64,000 nt of DNA from Bacteroidota bacterium (GTDB lineage: Bacteria > Bacteroidota > Bacteroidia > B-17B0 > Aurantibacillaceae): NCBI GenBank assembly GCA_013298715.1, contig JAAFIQ010000013.1, positions 1 through 64,000 of the forward strand, in the 5' to 3' direction. Made by a program: the position numbers and the translations under genes. Below are positions 18,017-26,339 of the stretch, piece after piece (the first letter of the stretch is position 1; each line of letters starts with the position of its first letter). The notes below the pieces were generated by a model. It ran no database searches. It was not told the origin of the DNA and saw only the letters and a program-made list of their open reading frames with translations.

Positions 18017-19310
18017 ATGAAAAAAACTTGCTTTTTTGGTTTTAATAACTATAAAACCAACCCGTCTACCCCCCCCCCATTTAGCCTTAAAATCTACGCT
18101 TAAAATAAGTGTTATGCTACTGTTGGGGCAGAATTTAGTTGCACAAAATGCCACTACGTTTACTACAACTAACCTAAAAGTAACGGATACGCTTACAAGT
18201 GTAAATATGGTAAAAGCACACGAAATTGTGGCAACCGAAACCATTACCGCAAAAGATGATATTGTTGCGGAACAAGATATAAGAATAGCTGGTGCTTTAA
18301 CTGTAACTAGCACCGCTACCTTTAAAAGTACTATTAATACCGACCAAGGTATTAACTTTGGGGGAAACTCTGGCATGCGGTTTTTGGGGACAAACTCGGC
18401 AGGGCAAAGTTTTTTAAGAGTTGGGCCAAACCAAGGGAGCTTAGTGCCACCTCCAACTCCAATATGCCCAACGCCTGCAAGCAACTATTGGTGGATGCAA
18501 AATTACGGCGGCTATATTTCTAGCCATACTGGCGGTGGTGTAAACGCCAGCCTAAGTATGTTTACCGCTGCATGGAATGGAAATGGACATATTGATGTAC
18601 ATGGTGTAAGTGAGTTAGGTCAAGAAAATAATGGACTATTACTAAACTACTTTTGTGGCAGAGACGCCTATATATGCACTAATGCAGGTTTGTCAAATGG
18701 AGGTGGAAAGGTATTAGTTGGTAATTTTTTACAAGCCCGCCAACACGTTGAAATAGGGGAACCTACCTTTGGCATAGCCCCAAACAATAGCCCTGGCAAT
18801 AATGTGGCTTTAGATTTACACGTAAACAATGGCAAGGCCATTAAAGCCAGGACTTACAATGGAACGCTAAGCATGTTTGAAATAGAAAATTATGGCGGTA
18901 ACCAAACAAGTACTACTTTTAAAATTGATGGAAACGGTAGAACATATATTGGCGTTCAAAAACCTAAAACAACTGGTCCACATGCCAACGCTATGCTATC
19001 GGTTGATGGAAAAATACTGGCTAAAGAAATTTATGTTAATATACATAACACCGTGTGGGCCGATTACGTGTTTGATAAAAGTTACAAACTAATGCCTCTA
19101 AATGAAGTTGAAAAGTATATTAGCAATAAGAAACATTTGCCAAATGTGCCAAGCCAAAGCGAGTTGCTAGAAAAAGACTTAAACCTTGCCGAAATGCAAA
19201 AAATACAAATGGAAAAAATAGAAGAATTGTATTTATACGTAATTGAGCAACAAAAACAAATAGACGCTTTAAAAGCCGAAAATAAAGCATTAAAACAAAC
19301 TAGCAAATAA
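18017..19310 (+). CDS. secreted surface protein, C10 tract near start
   Basis: The long frame (TTG 18036 to 19310, 424 residues) is beta/glycine-rich with a hydrophobic segment ISVMLLLGQNLVAQN. It ends in the Bacteroidota fibre-like tail: WADYVFDKSYKLMPLNEVEK, KKHLPNVPSQSELL, then a coiled coil MEKIEELYLYVIEQQKQ. The better start, ATG 18017 with MKKTCFFGFNNYK and a -7 box upstream, is in another frame. The two are separated by ten consecutive C (18069-18078). With nine or twelve C, ATG 18017 would run into the long frame; at ten it stops after 28 codons. This is either a phase-variable OFF state or a homopolymer error. Confidence 0.7.
18069..18078 (+). repeat. C10 homopolymer tract
   Basis: Ten C in a row lie within the first 20 codons of the fibre-like surface gene, in otherwise AT-rich DNA. 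Length changes of -1 or +2 would join ATG 18017 to the downstream frame. Such tracts change length by slipped-strand mispairing. Confidence 0.85.
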
Positions 19311-19311
19311 A

Positions 19312-19830
19312 ATGCAAAAAACACTTATCATAATCATTCTTGCAACTTTTACACTAAGTTTTTTTAATTGCAAAAAATACCCTGATGATAAGGGTATAAA
19401 TACCAAAAGGCCTGTAAATAGAATTTTTGGTGAATGGATATTAAAAAGGATTTTACTGAATGGAAACGATATTACCCAACAAATGAATGACTCAATTTCT
19501 AATCGCGACTTTGAGGGGATTGTTTTGGAGGTTTTGGGAGATTATTTTCAGAGAGATACACCACGCGACTATTATCAAACTCAATTGGTTATAGATGCGA
19601 TAACAAGAACTCGATTTAGCGCTGTAAGAATGTTTGAATTTGAGAAAAATGAAGATTTTAAAGTTGGTACAGGAAGTTATACGCCAAGTTCAAACAATTA
19701 TTCAAATATGCAAGAAGATTTAATTTTCACTAGGCACTTTAACGGGAAATTCAAAATACTCAGGTTACAAAAACACAATTTTAATTTACAATCAAAAAGT
19801 ACAAATATTGTTTATGAATTTATTAAGTAA
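19312..19830 (+). CDS. CKKYPDD-family lipoprotein, copy A
   Basis: A 172-residue lipoprotein. Signal MQKTLIIIILATFTLSFFN leads to the lipidated Cys of CKKYPDDKGIN. The family pattern then follows: GEWILKRILLNGNDITQQMN, RDFEGIVLEVLGDY, a variable middle, and FKILRLQKHNFNLQ before the terminal YEFIK. Repeated strands suggest a small beta barrel or lipocalin-like fold; function is unknown. It starts one base after the surface-fibre gene stops. Its last 17 bases also encode the start of copy B. Confidence 0.8.
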   Translation: MQKTLIIIILATFTLSFFNCKKYPDDKGINTKRPVNRIFGEWILKRILLNGNDITQQMNDSISNRDFEGIVLEVLGDYFQRDTPRDYYQTQLVIDAITRTRFSAVRMFEFEKNEDFKVGTGSYTPSSNNYSNMQEDLIFTRHFNGKFKILRLQKHNFNLQSKSTNIVYEFIK

Positions 19831-20347
19831 AACAACTACTTTACTAGTTATTCTTGCAACTTTTGCATTAAGCTTTTTTACTTGCAAAAAATACCCTGAT
19901 GATAAGGGTATTAACTTGACAAAGCCAGGCAATAGGATAGGAGGTAGGTGGACGCTAAAACGTATTTTGCTGAATGGAAATGATATTACCCAACAAATGA
20001 ATGATTCTGTTGCTAATCGTGATTTTGAAGGAATTGTTTTGGAGGTTTTGGGAGATTATTCTCAGAGTGATACACCAAAAAATTATTATCAAACACAATT
20101 GATTATCAATCCAAACAACGGTACACGATTTGCACCACCTAGCTCTAGTGTTTTTGAAAAAAATAAAGACTTCGAAATTCGTGTAGATAGAAACCAATAT
20201 ACTTTTTCTCCAAATGATTATAACATGCCACATGACTCAATTTTTTGTAGACATTTAAATGACAATTTTAAAATACTTCGTTTACAAAAAAACAATTTTA
20301 ATTTAAAAGCAAATAAAACAGGTATTACATATGAATTTACTAAGTAA
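19814..20347 (+). CDS. CKKYPDD-family lipoprotein, copy B
   Basis: From ATG 19814 (MNLLSKTTTLLVILATFALS) 177 residues run to a lipidated Cys in TCKKYPDDKGIN. It is closely related to copy A: KRILLNGNDITQQMNDSVAN, RDFEGIVLEVLGDYSQSDTP and FKILRLQKNNFNL. The DNA of this stretch is nearly the same as in copy A, which points to recent tandem duplication. The variable part lies at about residues 95-135. An in-frame TTG two codons upstream exists, but the ATG is preferred. The 3' end overlaps the next gene by 17 bases. Confidence 0.8.
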   Translation: MNLLSKTTTLLVILATFALSFFTCKKYPDDKGINLTKPGNRIGGRWTLKRILLNGNDITQQMNDSVANRDFEGIVLEVLGDYSQSDTPKNYYQTQLIINPNNGTRFAPPSSSVFEKNKDFEIRVDRNQYTFSPNDYNMPHDSIFCRHLNDNFKILRLQKNNFNLKANKTGITYEFTK

Positions 20348-20933
20348 AATATTAATAGCAGCAATTATTTTTGTTAATAATTTAACGTTTGCTCAAAACG
20401 AATTTATCAATCATAAAAAATATTGGTATTATAAAACGCGTTTAAATAACGATTTTTTAAAAATTGGTCTTGGCTCTGGAGAATCAATGCCAGCTAACGA
20501 AAGACAATTTACAAATGGGCCTCAATTCGACCATAATTCTTGGAAAACAAAGTGGGGAGATGCTTCTGCGAGGCTTGGTTTGTACTTAGCCGTTTTAGCA
20601 ACCGAATATAAATTACTAAAAAACAGTAATCAAGATTTAACACGGATTAAACATGAAATTTTTTGTGCCTTAAATGCTATTAATCGTATAGATTTTAATG
20701 CGGAGATACTTTGTGGCCAGGCAGTTGGTAATAATGCTTCAGGCAGTTTGAATGGATTTTTTGTGAGAGACGATGTGCCAAGTGAAAAAGAAGTAAAAGA
20801 AAATGGAATTATTACTGCCGATATGGACGCAACCTTGTTGCAAAAAATAGAAGAGCTGTATATACATGTGGTACAGCTAAATAAAAAAGTAGAGGTTTTA
20901 GAAAAAGAAAATGCTTTTTTAAAAAACAAGTAA
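20331..20933 (+). CDS. secreted protein with C-terminal coiled coil
   Basis: A 200-residue protein. The signal peptide MNLLSKILIAAIIFVNNLTF is followed by AQNEF and a conserved-looking block YYKTRLNNDFLKIGLGSGES, MPANERQF, with WGDASARLGLYLAVLATEYK. A C-terminal coiled coil has LLQKIEELYIHVVQLNKKVE, close to the tail of the surface protein ending at 19310. I do not recognise the central domain. Its start uses the same 17-base overlap as the lipoprotein copies. Its stop shares an A with the next ATG. Confidence 0.7.
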   Translation: MNLLSKILIAAIIFVNNLTFAQNEFINHKKYWYYKTRLNNDFLKIGLGSGESMPANERQFTNGPQFDHNSWKTKWGDASARLGLYLAVLATEYKLLKNSNQDLTRIKHEIFCALNAINRIDFNAEILCGQAVGNNASGSLNGFFVRDDVPSEKEVKENGIITADMDATLLQKIEELYIHVVQLNKKVEVLEKENAFLKNK

Positions 20934-21457
20934 TGTATAAATCAGTTAAAAATATTTTTATTGTTTGCCTCTTCACTTTAGTTGTGGCAATTTTGTGTAC
21001 TTGTAAAAAGTACCCTGAAAATAACTTGTGGTTTAAAAACCCAAAAAAAATTAATCCCTTTTGTCGGCGTTTAAAGGAATACAAAGTAAATGGTATTGAT
21101 AGCTTAGCCCTATTAAATAATTACTTCGATACTACAATTAAAGAAGTTAATCCAAAGGATATTAGTTTGGCATCATTTGTTACAAATGTGTATATAAAAA
21201 AAGAGAGCACTGCGCTAATTAGTCCTGGGGTTAACAATATCGGTGGTATAGAATATTCTCTAACAAAACGTAATGACTTTATTAAGATAAATTTCCTTAA
21301 CGGAATGTATAATGGTAAAGTGTTGTTTAAAAAAAACTTATTTATTAGTTCTGAAACAGAGTGGAAAATAATAAAATTAACTAAAAAAACCTGTGATTTT
21401 AAAATAGAAACAACCCTATCTAATGGAAATAAGTATGAGATTTCAATTGGTAACTAA
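20933..21457 (+). CDS. divergent CKKYPE lipoprotein
   Basis: A 174-residue lipoprotein with signal MYKSVKNIFIVCLFTLVVAI and lipobox LCTC followed by KKYPENN. The KKYP start and overall size tie it to the CKKYPDD family, but the middle is divergent (KEYKVNGIDSLALLNNY replaces the LKRILLNGNDIT block). The C-terminal WKIIKLTKKTCDFKIET still resembles the family's KILRLQK..FN strand. It is coupled to the previous gene by a TAATG overlap. Confidence 0.7.
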   Translation: MYKSVKNIFIVCLFTLVVAILCTCKKYPENNLWFKNPKKINPFCRRLKEYKVNGIDSLALLNNYFDTTIKEVNPKDISLASFVTNVYIKKESTALISPGVNNIGGIEYSLTKRNDFIKINFLNGMYNGKVLFKKNLFISSETEWKIIKLTKKTCDFKIETTLSNGNKYEISIGN

Positions 21458-21489
21458 TCTTAATAATTTAAGTTATATAAAAACATAAA

Positions 21490-22239
21490 ATGAAAACAAA
21501 TGCCTATTTAAAGAGAAAAAGTTTAGCCTCACTTTTACTAATTTTCACATTAATTTTTTCTTGTAAAAAGAAAGACACCTCTGCGAGTAATGAAACTCCT
21601 GCTGCTAATACTACTGGCAGTGCAATTCTTGGCGGGGATTGGGGAACGTTTTTAAGCGCATATAGTACATCAAAATTCCTATATGGTGTTTATGAGGATA
21701 GCCTAATAAACGTCAATTTTTACGATAGCCCTTTAAGCACACATAGTAGAATTTATGGAGGGACTGTTAGTGTAAATAACACAACAGTAATGTTTAATTC
21801 AAATGGTAATATTTATGCCAGCTCTAATAACATCAATATAAAAACACTTAAGTGGCAAGTAAGTGGAAGTGGCACTGTTGCCGCTTCAAGTTTTTCTTAT
21901 GTACCATCTTATCCAGTATACACAGGCGCTAACCTGTTGCCGGGCGATACAGTATTAAAATCTAATGGGCTTAATATTGTACTAAATGGTATAAGCAATA
22001 CCACTCATCCAACTTATATTTATGTTGGCCAATCGAATTCAAGTGCTACAATTACGCGTTCTATAAGCATTATACCGAGCACAATAACCTTAAATCCAAC
22101 AGATTTAAGTGTGTTTGCAAGTAATTATCCAATCTCAATTAGAATTTCTATGTTTAATTATTCAACTCTTACGCTTAACAATAAACAGTACGGTATAAAC
22201 GCCAATAGAGATTATACGAAGGAATGTTTTTTAAAATAA
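21490..22239 (+). CDS. SCKK lipoprotein, low-complexity linker
   Basis: A 249-residue lipoprotein. Its signal ends FSCKKKDTS; a Ser/Thr/Ala-rich linker (residues 25-45) then leads to a beta-rich domain starting LGGDWGTFLSAYSTSKF. No enzymatic motif is visible. Its architecture matches the lipoprotein at 23493-24263: linker, beta domain of about 200 residues, and a C-terminal LTLNNKQYGIN/ITSINNNLYNF strand followed by a short Y-containing tail. The two are probably distant paralogues of unknown function. Confidence 0.7.
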   Translation: MKTNAYLKRKSLASLLLIFTLIFSCKKKDTSASNETPAANTTGSAILGGDWGTFLSAYSTSKFLYGVYEDSLINVNFYDSPLSTHSRIYGGTVSVNNTTVMFNSNGNIYASSNNINIKTLKWQVSGSGTVAASSFSYVPSYPVYTGANLLPGDTVLKSNGLNIVLNGISNTTHPTYIYVGQSNSSATITRSISIIPSTITLNPTDLSVFASNYPISIRISMFNYSTLTLNNKQYGINANRDYTKECFLK

Positions 22240-22381
22240 GGTTAAAATGTTTTTTTTATCATCTTTTGATATTCTAATTAACTAAATTGGTGACACGTTT
22301 TTTGAGATTAAAAAATTATTTTGTTAAATTATTTTTCAACTTTAATTTTTTTATTTAACTTGTAACTTAAAATTCATCCCC

Positions 22382-22915
22382 TTGAATCACAACTTCAAAA
22401 TACGAAACCCAATAAATTTTATCTGCACAATCTTAGTTTTATTTTTTATTGGTGCTTGCAAAAAATACCCTGATGATAAGGGTTTAAATACTAAAAAACC
22501 ATTACGGAGAATATGGGGTGATTGGACTTTAAAACGCATTCTGTTGAATGGGAACGATATTACTCAACAGATGAATGACTCTATACCCAACAGAAATTTT
22601 GAAGGTATTGTTTTGCAAGTGTTGGGGGATTATTCACAGCGCGATACCCCAAAGTACTTTTATCGTACCCAGTTGATAATAAACACTAATACCAAATCAC
22701 TCTTTTTTGCTGAAGGTACAAACAAGTTTCATAAAAATGATGATTTTTCAATTTCATTTGATCAATATGGCCTCGTAAATAACGATACGAATTTCATTGG
22801 AGATAAATTTTTCCCTCGTCATTTAAATGGGCTATTTAGAATTTTAAGCTTACAAAAACACAATTTTAATTTACAATCAAAAAATACAAATATTGTATAT
22901 GAATTTGAAAAGTAA
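22382..22915 (+). CDS. CKKYPDD-family lipoprotein, copy C
   Basis: A 177-residue lipoprotein. The only workable start is TTG 22382 (hydrophobic INFICTILVLFFIGA, then CKKYPDDKGLN). The family core is intact: WTLKRILLNGNDITQQMNDS, NFEGIVLQVLGDYSQRDTP and FRILSLQKHNFNLQ. It is nearer to copies A and B than to D. A 142-base AT-rich gap with no recognisable gene precedes it. The last 17 bases overlap copy D. Confidence 0.75.
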   Translation: MNHNFKIRNPINFICTILVLFFIGACKKYPDDKGLNTKKPLRRIWGDWTLKRILLNGNDITQQMNDSIPNRNFEGIVLQVLGDYSQRDTPKYFYRTQLIINTNTKSLFFAEGTNKFHKNDDFSISFDQYGLVNNDTNFIGDKFFPRHLNGLFRILSLQKHNFNLQSKNTNIVYEFEK

Positions 22916-23420
22916 AATAACAACTTCGTTAATTATTTTTACAACTTTTGGTTTAAGTTTTTTTAATTGTAAAAAGTACCCTGATGATGAAGGTATTAAT
23001 CTTACCAAAGCAAGGAAAAGAATTTATGGTGAGTGGAAATTGAAACGAATTATGCTAGATGGAAACGATATTACAGATTTTATGAATAGTCAGGTACAAA
23101 ATAGAAATTACACGAATTTTGTGCTTCATGTAATGGGAGACTATACCTCAAGAGGGATGAAGGATTCATACTGCACCATGATTATGATGAATTCGAGCGG
23201 TGATCGTTTTCAGTCCTTAGGATGTTCTCTCTTCGATAAAGATGAGCCATTTCTTATAAGTTTTGGCAGCCCTCCTAGCACATTAATAGATAATTATTCT
23301 TTAGGCGACTCTTTAATTGCTAGCAATTTATTTGGTCGATATAAAATACTTAGGCTTCAAAAACATAATTTTAATATTAAATCATTAACTAATAATATCG
23401 AGTACGAATTTGAAAAGTAA
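22899..23420 (+). CDS. CKKYPDD-family lipoprotein, copy D
   Basis: From ATG 22899 (MNLKSKITTSLIIFTTFGLS) 173 residues run to a lipidated Cys in NCKKYPDDEGIN. The core is GEWKLKRIMLDGNDITDFMN, then NFVLHVMGDYTSRG, a variable middle, and YKILRLQKHNFNIKS with terminal YEFEK. It is the most diverged of the four main copies. Its 3' end carries the same dual-coding motif, but the embedded ATG has become ACG, so the chain of overlapping genes ends here. Confidence 0.8.
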   Translation: MNLKSKITTSLIIFTTFGLSFFNCKKYPDDEGINLTKARKRIYGEWKLKRIMLDGNDITDFMNSQVQNRNYTNFVLHVMGDYTSRGMKDSYCTMIMMNSSGDRFQSLGCSLFDKDEPFLISFGSPPSTLIDNYSLGDSLIASNLFGRYKILRLQKHNFNIKSLTNNIEYEFEK

Positions 23421-23492
23421 AATAATTAAGAACAAACCATTCCATTTTGATAATAAATACATTTTGTGAAACCTTCTAAAATAATAAACCAA

Positions 23493-24263
23493 ATGAAAAA
23501 TCTGATTTTAATACTTCCAGCTTTGCTCTATTTTTCCTGCAAAAAAGATAAAACTACAGAGCCTGCACCTGCAAATAATTCTAACTCAAGCCCAGCGCCT
23601 ACAAGTACTAATGTTACAAAGCCATACAATGCTTTGTTTGAAGTTTACAAACAGCAATCGCAAATAACATCTGGTACGCCTTTTAGCTTTGATTGGTTTT
23701 ATTTTAATGCACACTTTAGTAGCACCTTAACACAAAATGAAGGTATACCGCTTAGTAGTTTGCAAAACATTGGTAGTGTGTATTGCAATAATTCATTGTT
23801 AACAGAGAATTTGGGATTTACCAATAAGTACCAATTTAGCACAACAACATCAACGGTTACTGCACCATACACTTGGTCTATTACTGGCTCAAGCGCTTTA
23901 CCTGCGGGTAACTATACCGTTAATATAAACACACCAAACTTTAATACACCATTAACAGTATTAGATTCTGCAAGCAAAGCGCAAGGCTTTACCGTAATTT
24001 TGCCTGGTACACAAAGCACAGATTTTATTGAGGTAATGTTTCAGAACGGATTTAGTTTGGGGCAGTTTATAAATAAACGTGTTGCAGGCAATACAACATC
24101 TGTTCAATTTACTAACCAAGAGTTAGCCACCATACCAACAGGCACAGCGGCCATGCTAAGAATTAAATTGGTAAACGATAGTATAACTTCTATTAATAAT
24201 AATTTATACAATTTTAGAAGTACAAGTGTGTATCAAAAATATTATTTTAAGTTAAATAATTAG
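23493..24263 (+). CDS. SCKK lipoprotein with Ser/Pro linker
   Basis: From ATG 23493 (MKNLILILPALLYFSCKKDK) 256 residues form a classical lipoprotein. A low-complexity Asn/Ser/Pro linker at 25-45 precedes a beta-sandwich-like domain. Part of it (PYTWSITGSSALPAGNYTVN) looks like a surface-carried Ig-like fold. An in-frame GTG at 23466 would add nine residues in front of the signal and is less likely. No function is recognised; it resembles the gene at 21490. Confidence 0.7.
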   Translation: MKNLILILPALLYFSCKKDKTTEPAPANNSNSSPAPTSTNVTKPYNALFEVYKQQSQITSGTPFSFDWFYFNAHFSSTLTQNEGIPLSSLQNIGSVYCNNSLLTENLGFTNKYQFSTTTSTVTAPYTWSITGSSALPAGNYTVNINTPNFNTPLTVLDSASKAQGFTVILPGTQSTDFIEVMFQNGFSLGQFINKRVAGNTTSVQFTNQELATIPTGTAAMLRIKLVNDSITSINNNLYNFRSTSVYQKYYFKLNN

Positions 24264-24366
24264 GATTTAATCTAAAACTTAAAAGAGATTTATGGTCTGC
24301 GGGGACTTATTTTTACACAATTAATACTCCCTCATATGTTGAAACAAAAAAATTACTATTAATAAA

Positions 24367-24798
24367 ATGAGAAATTTAACGATAATTATTTTTTTACTTA
24401 CCATTTTCTATTCTTGTAAAAAAAGAAATATTAATCCAGGTATTATTGAACAAGAAATAAATTTTGGCACGTGTCTTCCAATTAATTTGCCTCAACAAGA
24501 ATATGTAATTCAATCAAATACTGAATATCAGTTGCTTTTAAATAACAGTGTTTGCCAAAGCGCTAATTTCCCGAATATCGACTTTTCTCAATATTCTTTA
24601 CTAGGGCAATATACCTCTGGTAAATGTAAAATAACTTTTAAAAGACAAGTTACTAAAGACGAAGGAAATCAAAGATATAATTTTACCGTCCATATATTTG
24701 ACAGAGGAATATGTAAAAAACAAGGGCAAAGCATGAATTGGGTTTTAGTACCAAAATTACCTACCAATTGGACAGTGAATTTTGAAATTAAACAATAG
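24367..24798 (+). CDS. small SCKK lipoprotein
   Basis: A 143-residue lipoprotein. Signal MRNLTIIIFLLTIFYSCKKR leads to a compact domain with four further cysteines (GTCLP, NSVCQS, SGKCKITF, RGICKKQ), which could form two disulfides. The C-terminal WVLVPKLPTNWTVNFEIKQ closes a beta fold. I do not recognise the family. It ends the lipoprotein island. Confidence 0.65.
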   Translation: MRNLTIIIFLLTIFYSCKKRNINPGIIEQEINFGTCLPINLPQQEYVIQSNTEYQLLLNNSVCQSANFPNIDFSQYSLLGQYTSGKCKITFKRQVTKDEGNQRYNFTVHIFDRGICKKQGQSMNWVLVPKLPTNWTVNFEIKQ

Positions 24799-24901
24799 CG
24801 ACTATTTTATATATTGACAATTTTAGATAGTAAAAAGTATAAATTTCAGAAATTGCTTGTTCCAGTATAATAATTTTATACGAAGGTACTCTACTTTACA
24901 C

Positions 24902-25132
24902 TTATAGTTTTTGTTTTACACGTTTGCGTGCTTCTGCAATAGAGTACCCTTTAATTTTTCCAGTCTTGTATAATGCAGATCTTTTAAGAATTTCCTTTTG
25001 TTGTTCAGTAGTTATTAAACTTGAATTACTTTGCCGGTAAACTTCTAAAAGTTGATACACAACTTCGAGTACTTTATTGTCTGCCTCATCAATATATTTA
25101 TGTACTTTGGCACGAATGGTTGTTGTTGTCAT
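24902..25132 (-). CDS. orphan antitoxin
   Basis: A 76-residue protein starting MTTTTIRAKVHKYIDEADNK and ending KIKGYSIAEARKRVKQKL. It has the same plan as the antitoxin at 8051 (HAYIELADDK...KSYTIDEVRK). No toxin frame follows on the same strand before the convergent lipoprotein, so the partner appears lost or encoded elsewhere. Confidence 0.7.
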   Translation of the reverse strand: MTTTTIRAKVHKYIDEADNKVLEVVYQLLEVYRQSNSSLITTEQQKEILKRSALYKTGKIKGYSIAEARKRVKQKL

Positions 25133-25170
25133 ATCAGGATAATTTGTACATAAAGATAATTATTTTTAAT

Positions 25171-26250
25171 CTAAAATTTAAAAATCTTTTTCTCTTCTAA
25201 AGTTTCATTCAACACTTTCTCAATCCGCTCAGGGTGTGTGTCTGTAATAAATACTTGTCCAAAATTATCAGCACTTACCAATTCAATAAGTTTGCTAAAA
25301 CGCGCTTCATCCAACTTATCATAAATATCATCTAATAATAGCAAAGGCTTAGTGTTTTTTTGTTCTTTAATAAATTCAAACTGCGCTAATTTTAATGCCA
25401 ACAAATAACTTTTTTGCTGACCTTGACTTCCAAATTTTTTTAACGGAAAATTACTTATTGTAAATTCTAGGTCATCTTTGTGTGGCCCCACAGTTGTGTA
25501 ATGCACTGCCCTGTCTCTTGGCAAACAAATCATTAGCGCTTGTTTAAACGATTTATCGCCCACACTATTGGCGTATTCTAAATTTACAACTTCATTGCTA
25601 TTACTTAAAAATTGGTAAAATTTATTAAACAAGGGAATAAACTGTTTTAAAAATTGCAAACGCACTTCAATAATATTACTTCCATAAAAACTCAGTTGCT
25701 CATCCCACACATCCAAACTTTCACCATCAAAATTTCTATTCTCAAAAAACGATTTTAATAAAGCATTCCGTTGTTTTAAAACCGATTGGTAATTAATCAA
25801 ATTATCAAGGTAGGTTTTATCGTATTGAGAAATTATGCCGTCTAAAAATTTACGCCTTACTTCGCTGCTATCATAAATTAACTCACTATCGTTGGGTGAT
25901 ATCATTACCAAAGGAAACAAGCCTATATGCTCACTTAAACGGTTGTATTCCTTTTTATTCTTTTTAAATACCTTTTTTTGATTTCGTTTTACTGAGCAAT
26001 GCACTTCAATATCTTCGTAATGCTTATTAAAAACACCTTGAATCATAAAAAAAGGTTCGTCGTGTTTTATATTTTGACTATCAATGGTATTAAAATAACT
26101 TTTACAAAACGATAAATAATAAATGGCATCTAATAAATTGGTTTTTCCTATACCATTATTACCAACAAAACAATTTATTTTTTGAGAAAAATTAGCCTCA
26201 AAACTGGTGTAATTTTTGAAATTTAGTAAAGATAACTGCTGTAAATACAT
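25171..26250 (-). CDS. recF: DNA replication and repair protein RecF
   Basis: From ATG 26250 (MYLQQLSLLNFKNYTSFEAN) 359 residues form an SMC-like ATPase that loads RecA at gaps. Walker A is GNNGIGKTNLLDAIYYLSF, the signature is GSQGQQKSYLLALKLAQ, and Walker B is KPLLLLDDIYDKLDEARF. The arm region (about 150-260) has the family's EVRRKFLDGIISQYD. The longer frame start at 26271 adds seven residues not typical of RecF. It diverges from the TPR gene. dnaN and gyrase genes are not adjacent. Confidence 0.95.
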   Translation of the reverse strand: MYLQQLSLLNFKNYTSFEANFSQKINCFVGNNGIGKTNLLDAIYYLSFCKSYFNTIDSQNIKHDEPFFMIQGVFNKHYEDIEVHCSVKRNQKKVFKKNKKEYNRLSEHIGLFPLVMISPNDSELIYDSSEVRRKFLDGIISQYDKTYLDNLINYQSVLKQRNALLKSFFENRNFDGESLDVWDEQLSFYGSNIIEVRLQFLKQFIPLFNKFYQFLSNSNEVVNLEYANSVGDKSFKQALMICLPRDRAVHYTTVGPHKDDLEFTISNFPLKKFGSQGQQKSYLLALKLAQFEFIKEQKNTKPLLLLDDIYDKLDEARFSKLIELVSADNFGQVFITDTHPERIEKVLNETLEEKKIFKF

Positions 26251-26310
26251 TAATTTAACGCAAAAGTACATAGATTTAAGCGCTTTTTTAGGCTTTTACA
26301 AAAAAAATGC

Positions 26311-26318
26311 TAACTTCG
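26311..26318 (+). promoter_or_regulatory. -7 box for TPR membrane protein gene
   Basis: TAACTTCG matches the Bacteroidota -7 consensus with one change. It sits 21 bases before ATG 26340. Confidence 0.45.
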
Positions 26319-26339
26319 CACACTAATTTTTACAAAAAA

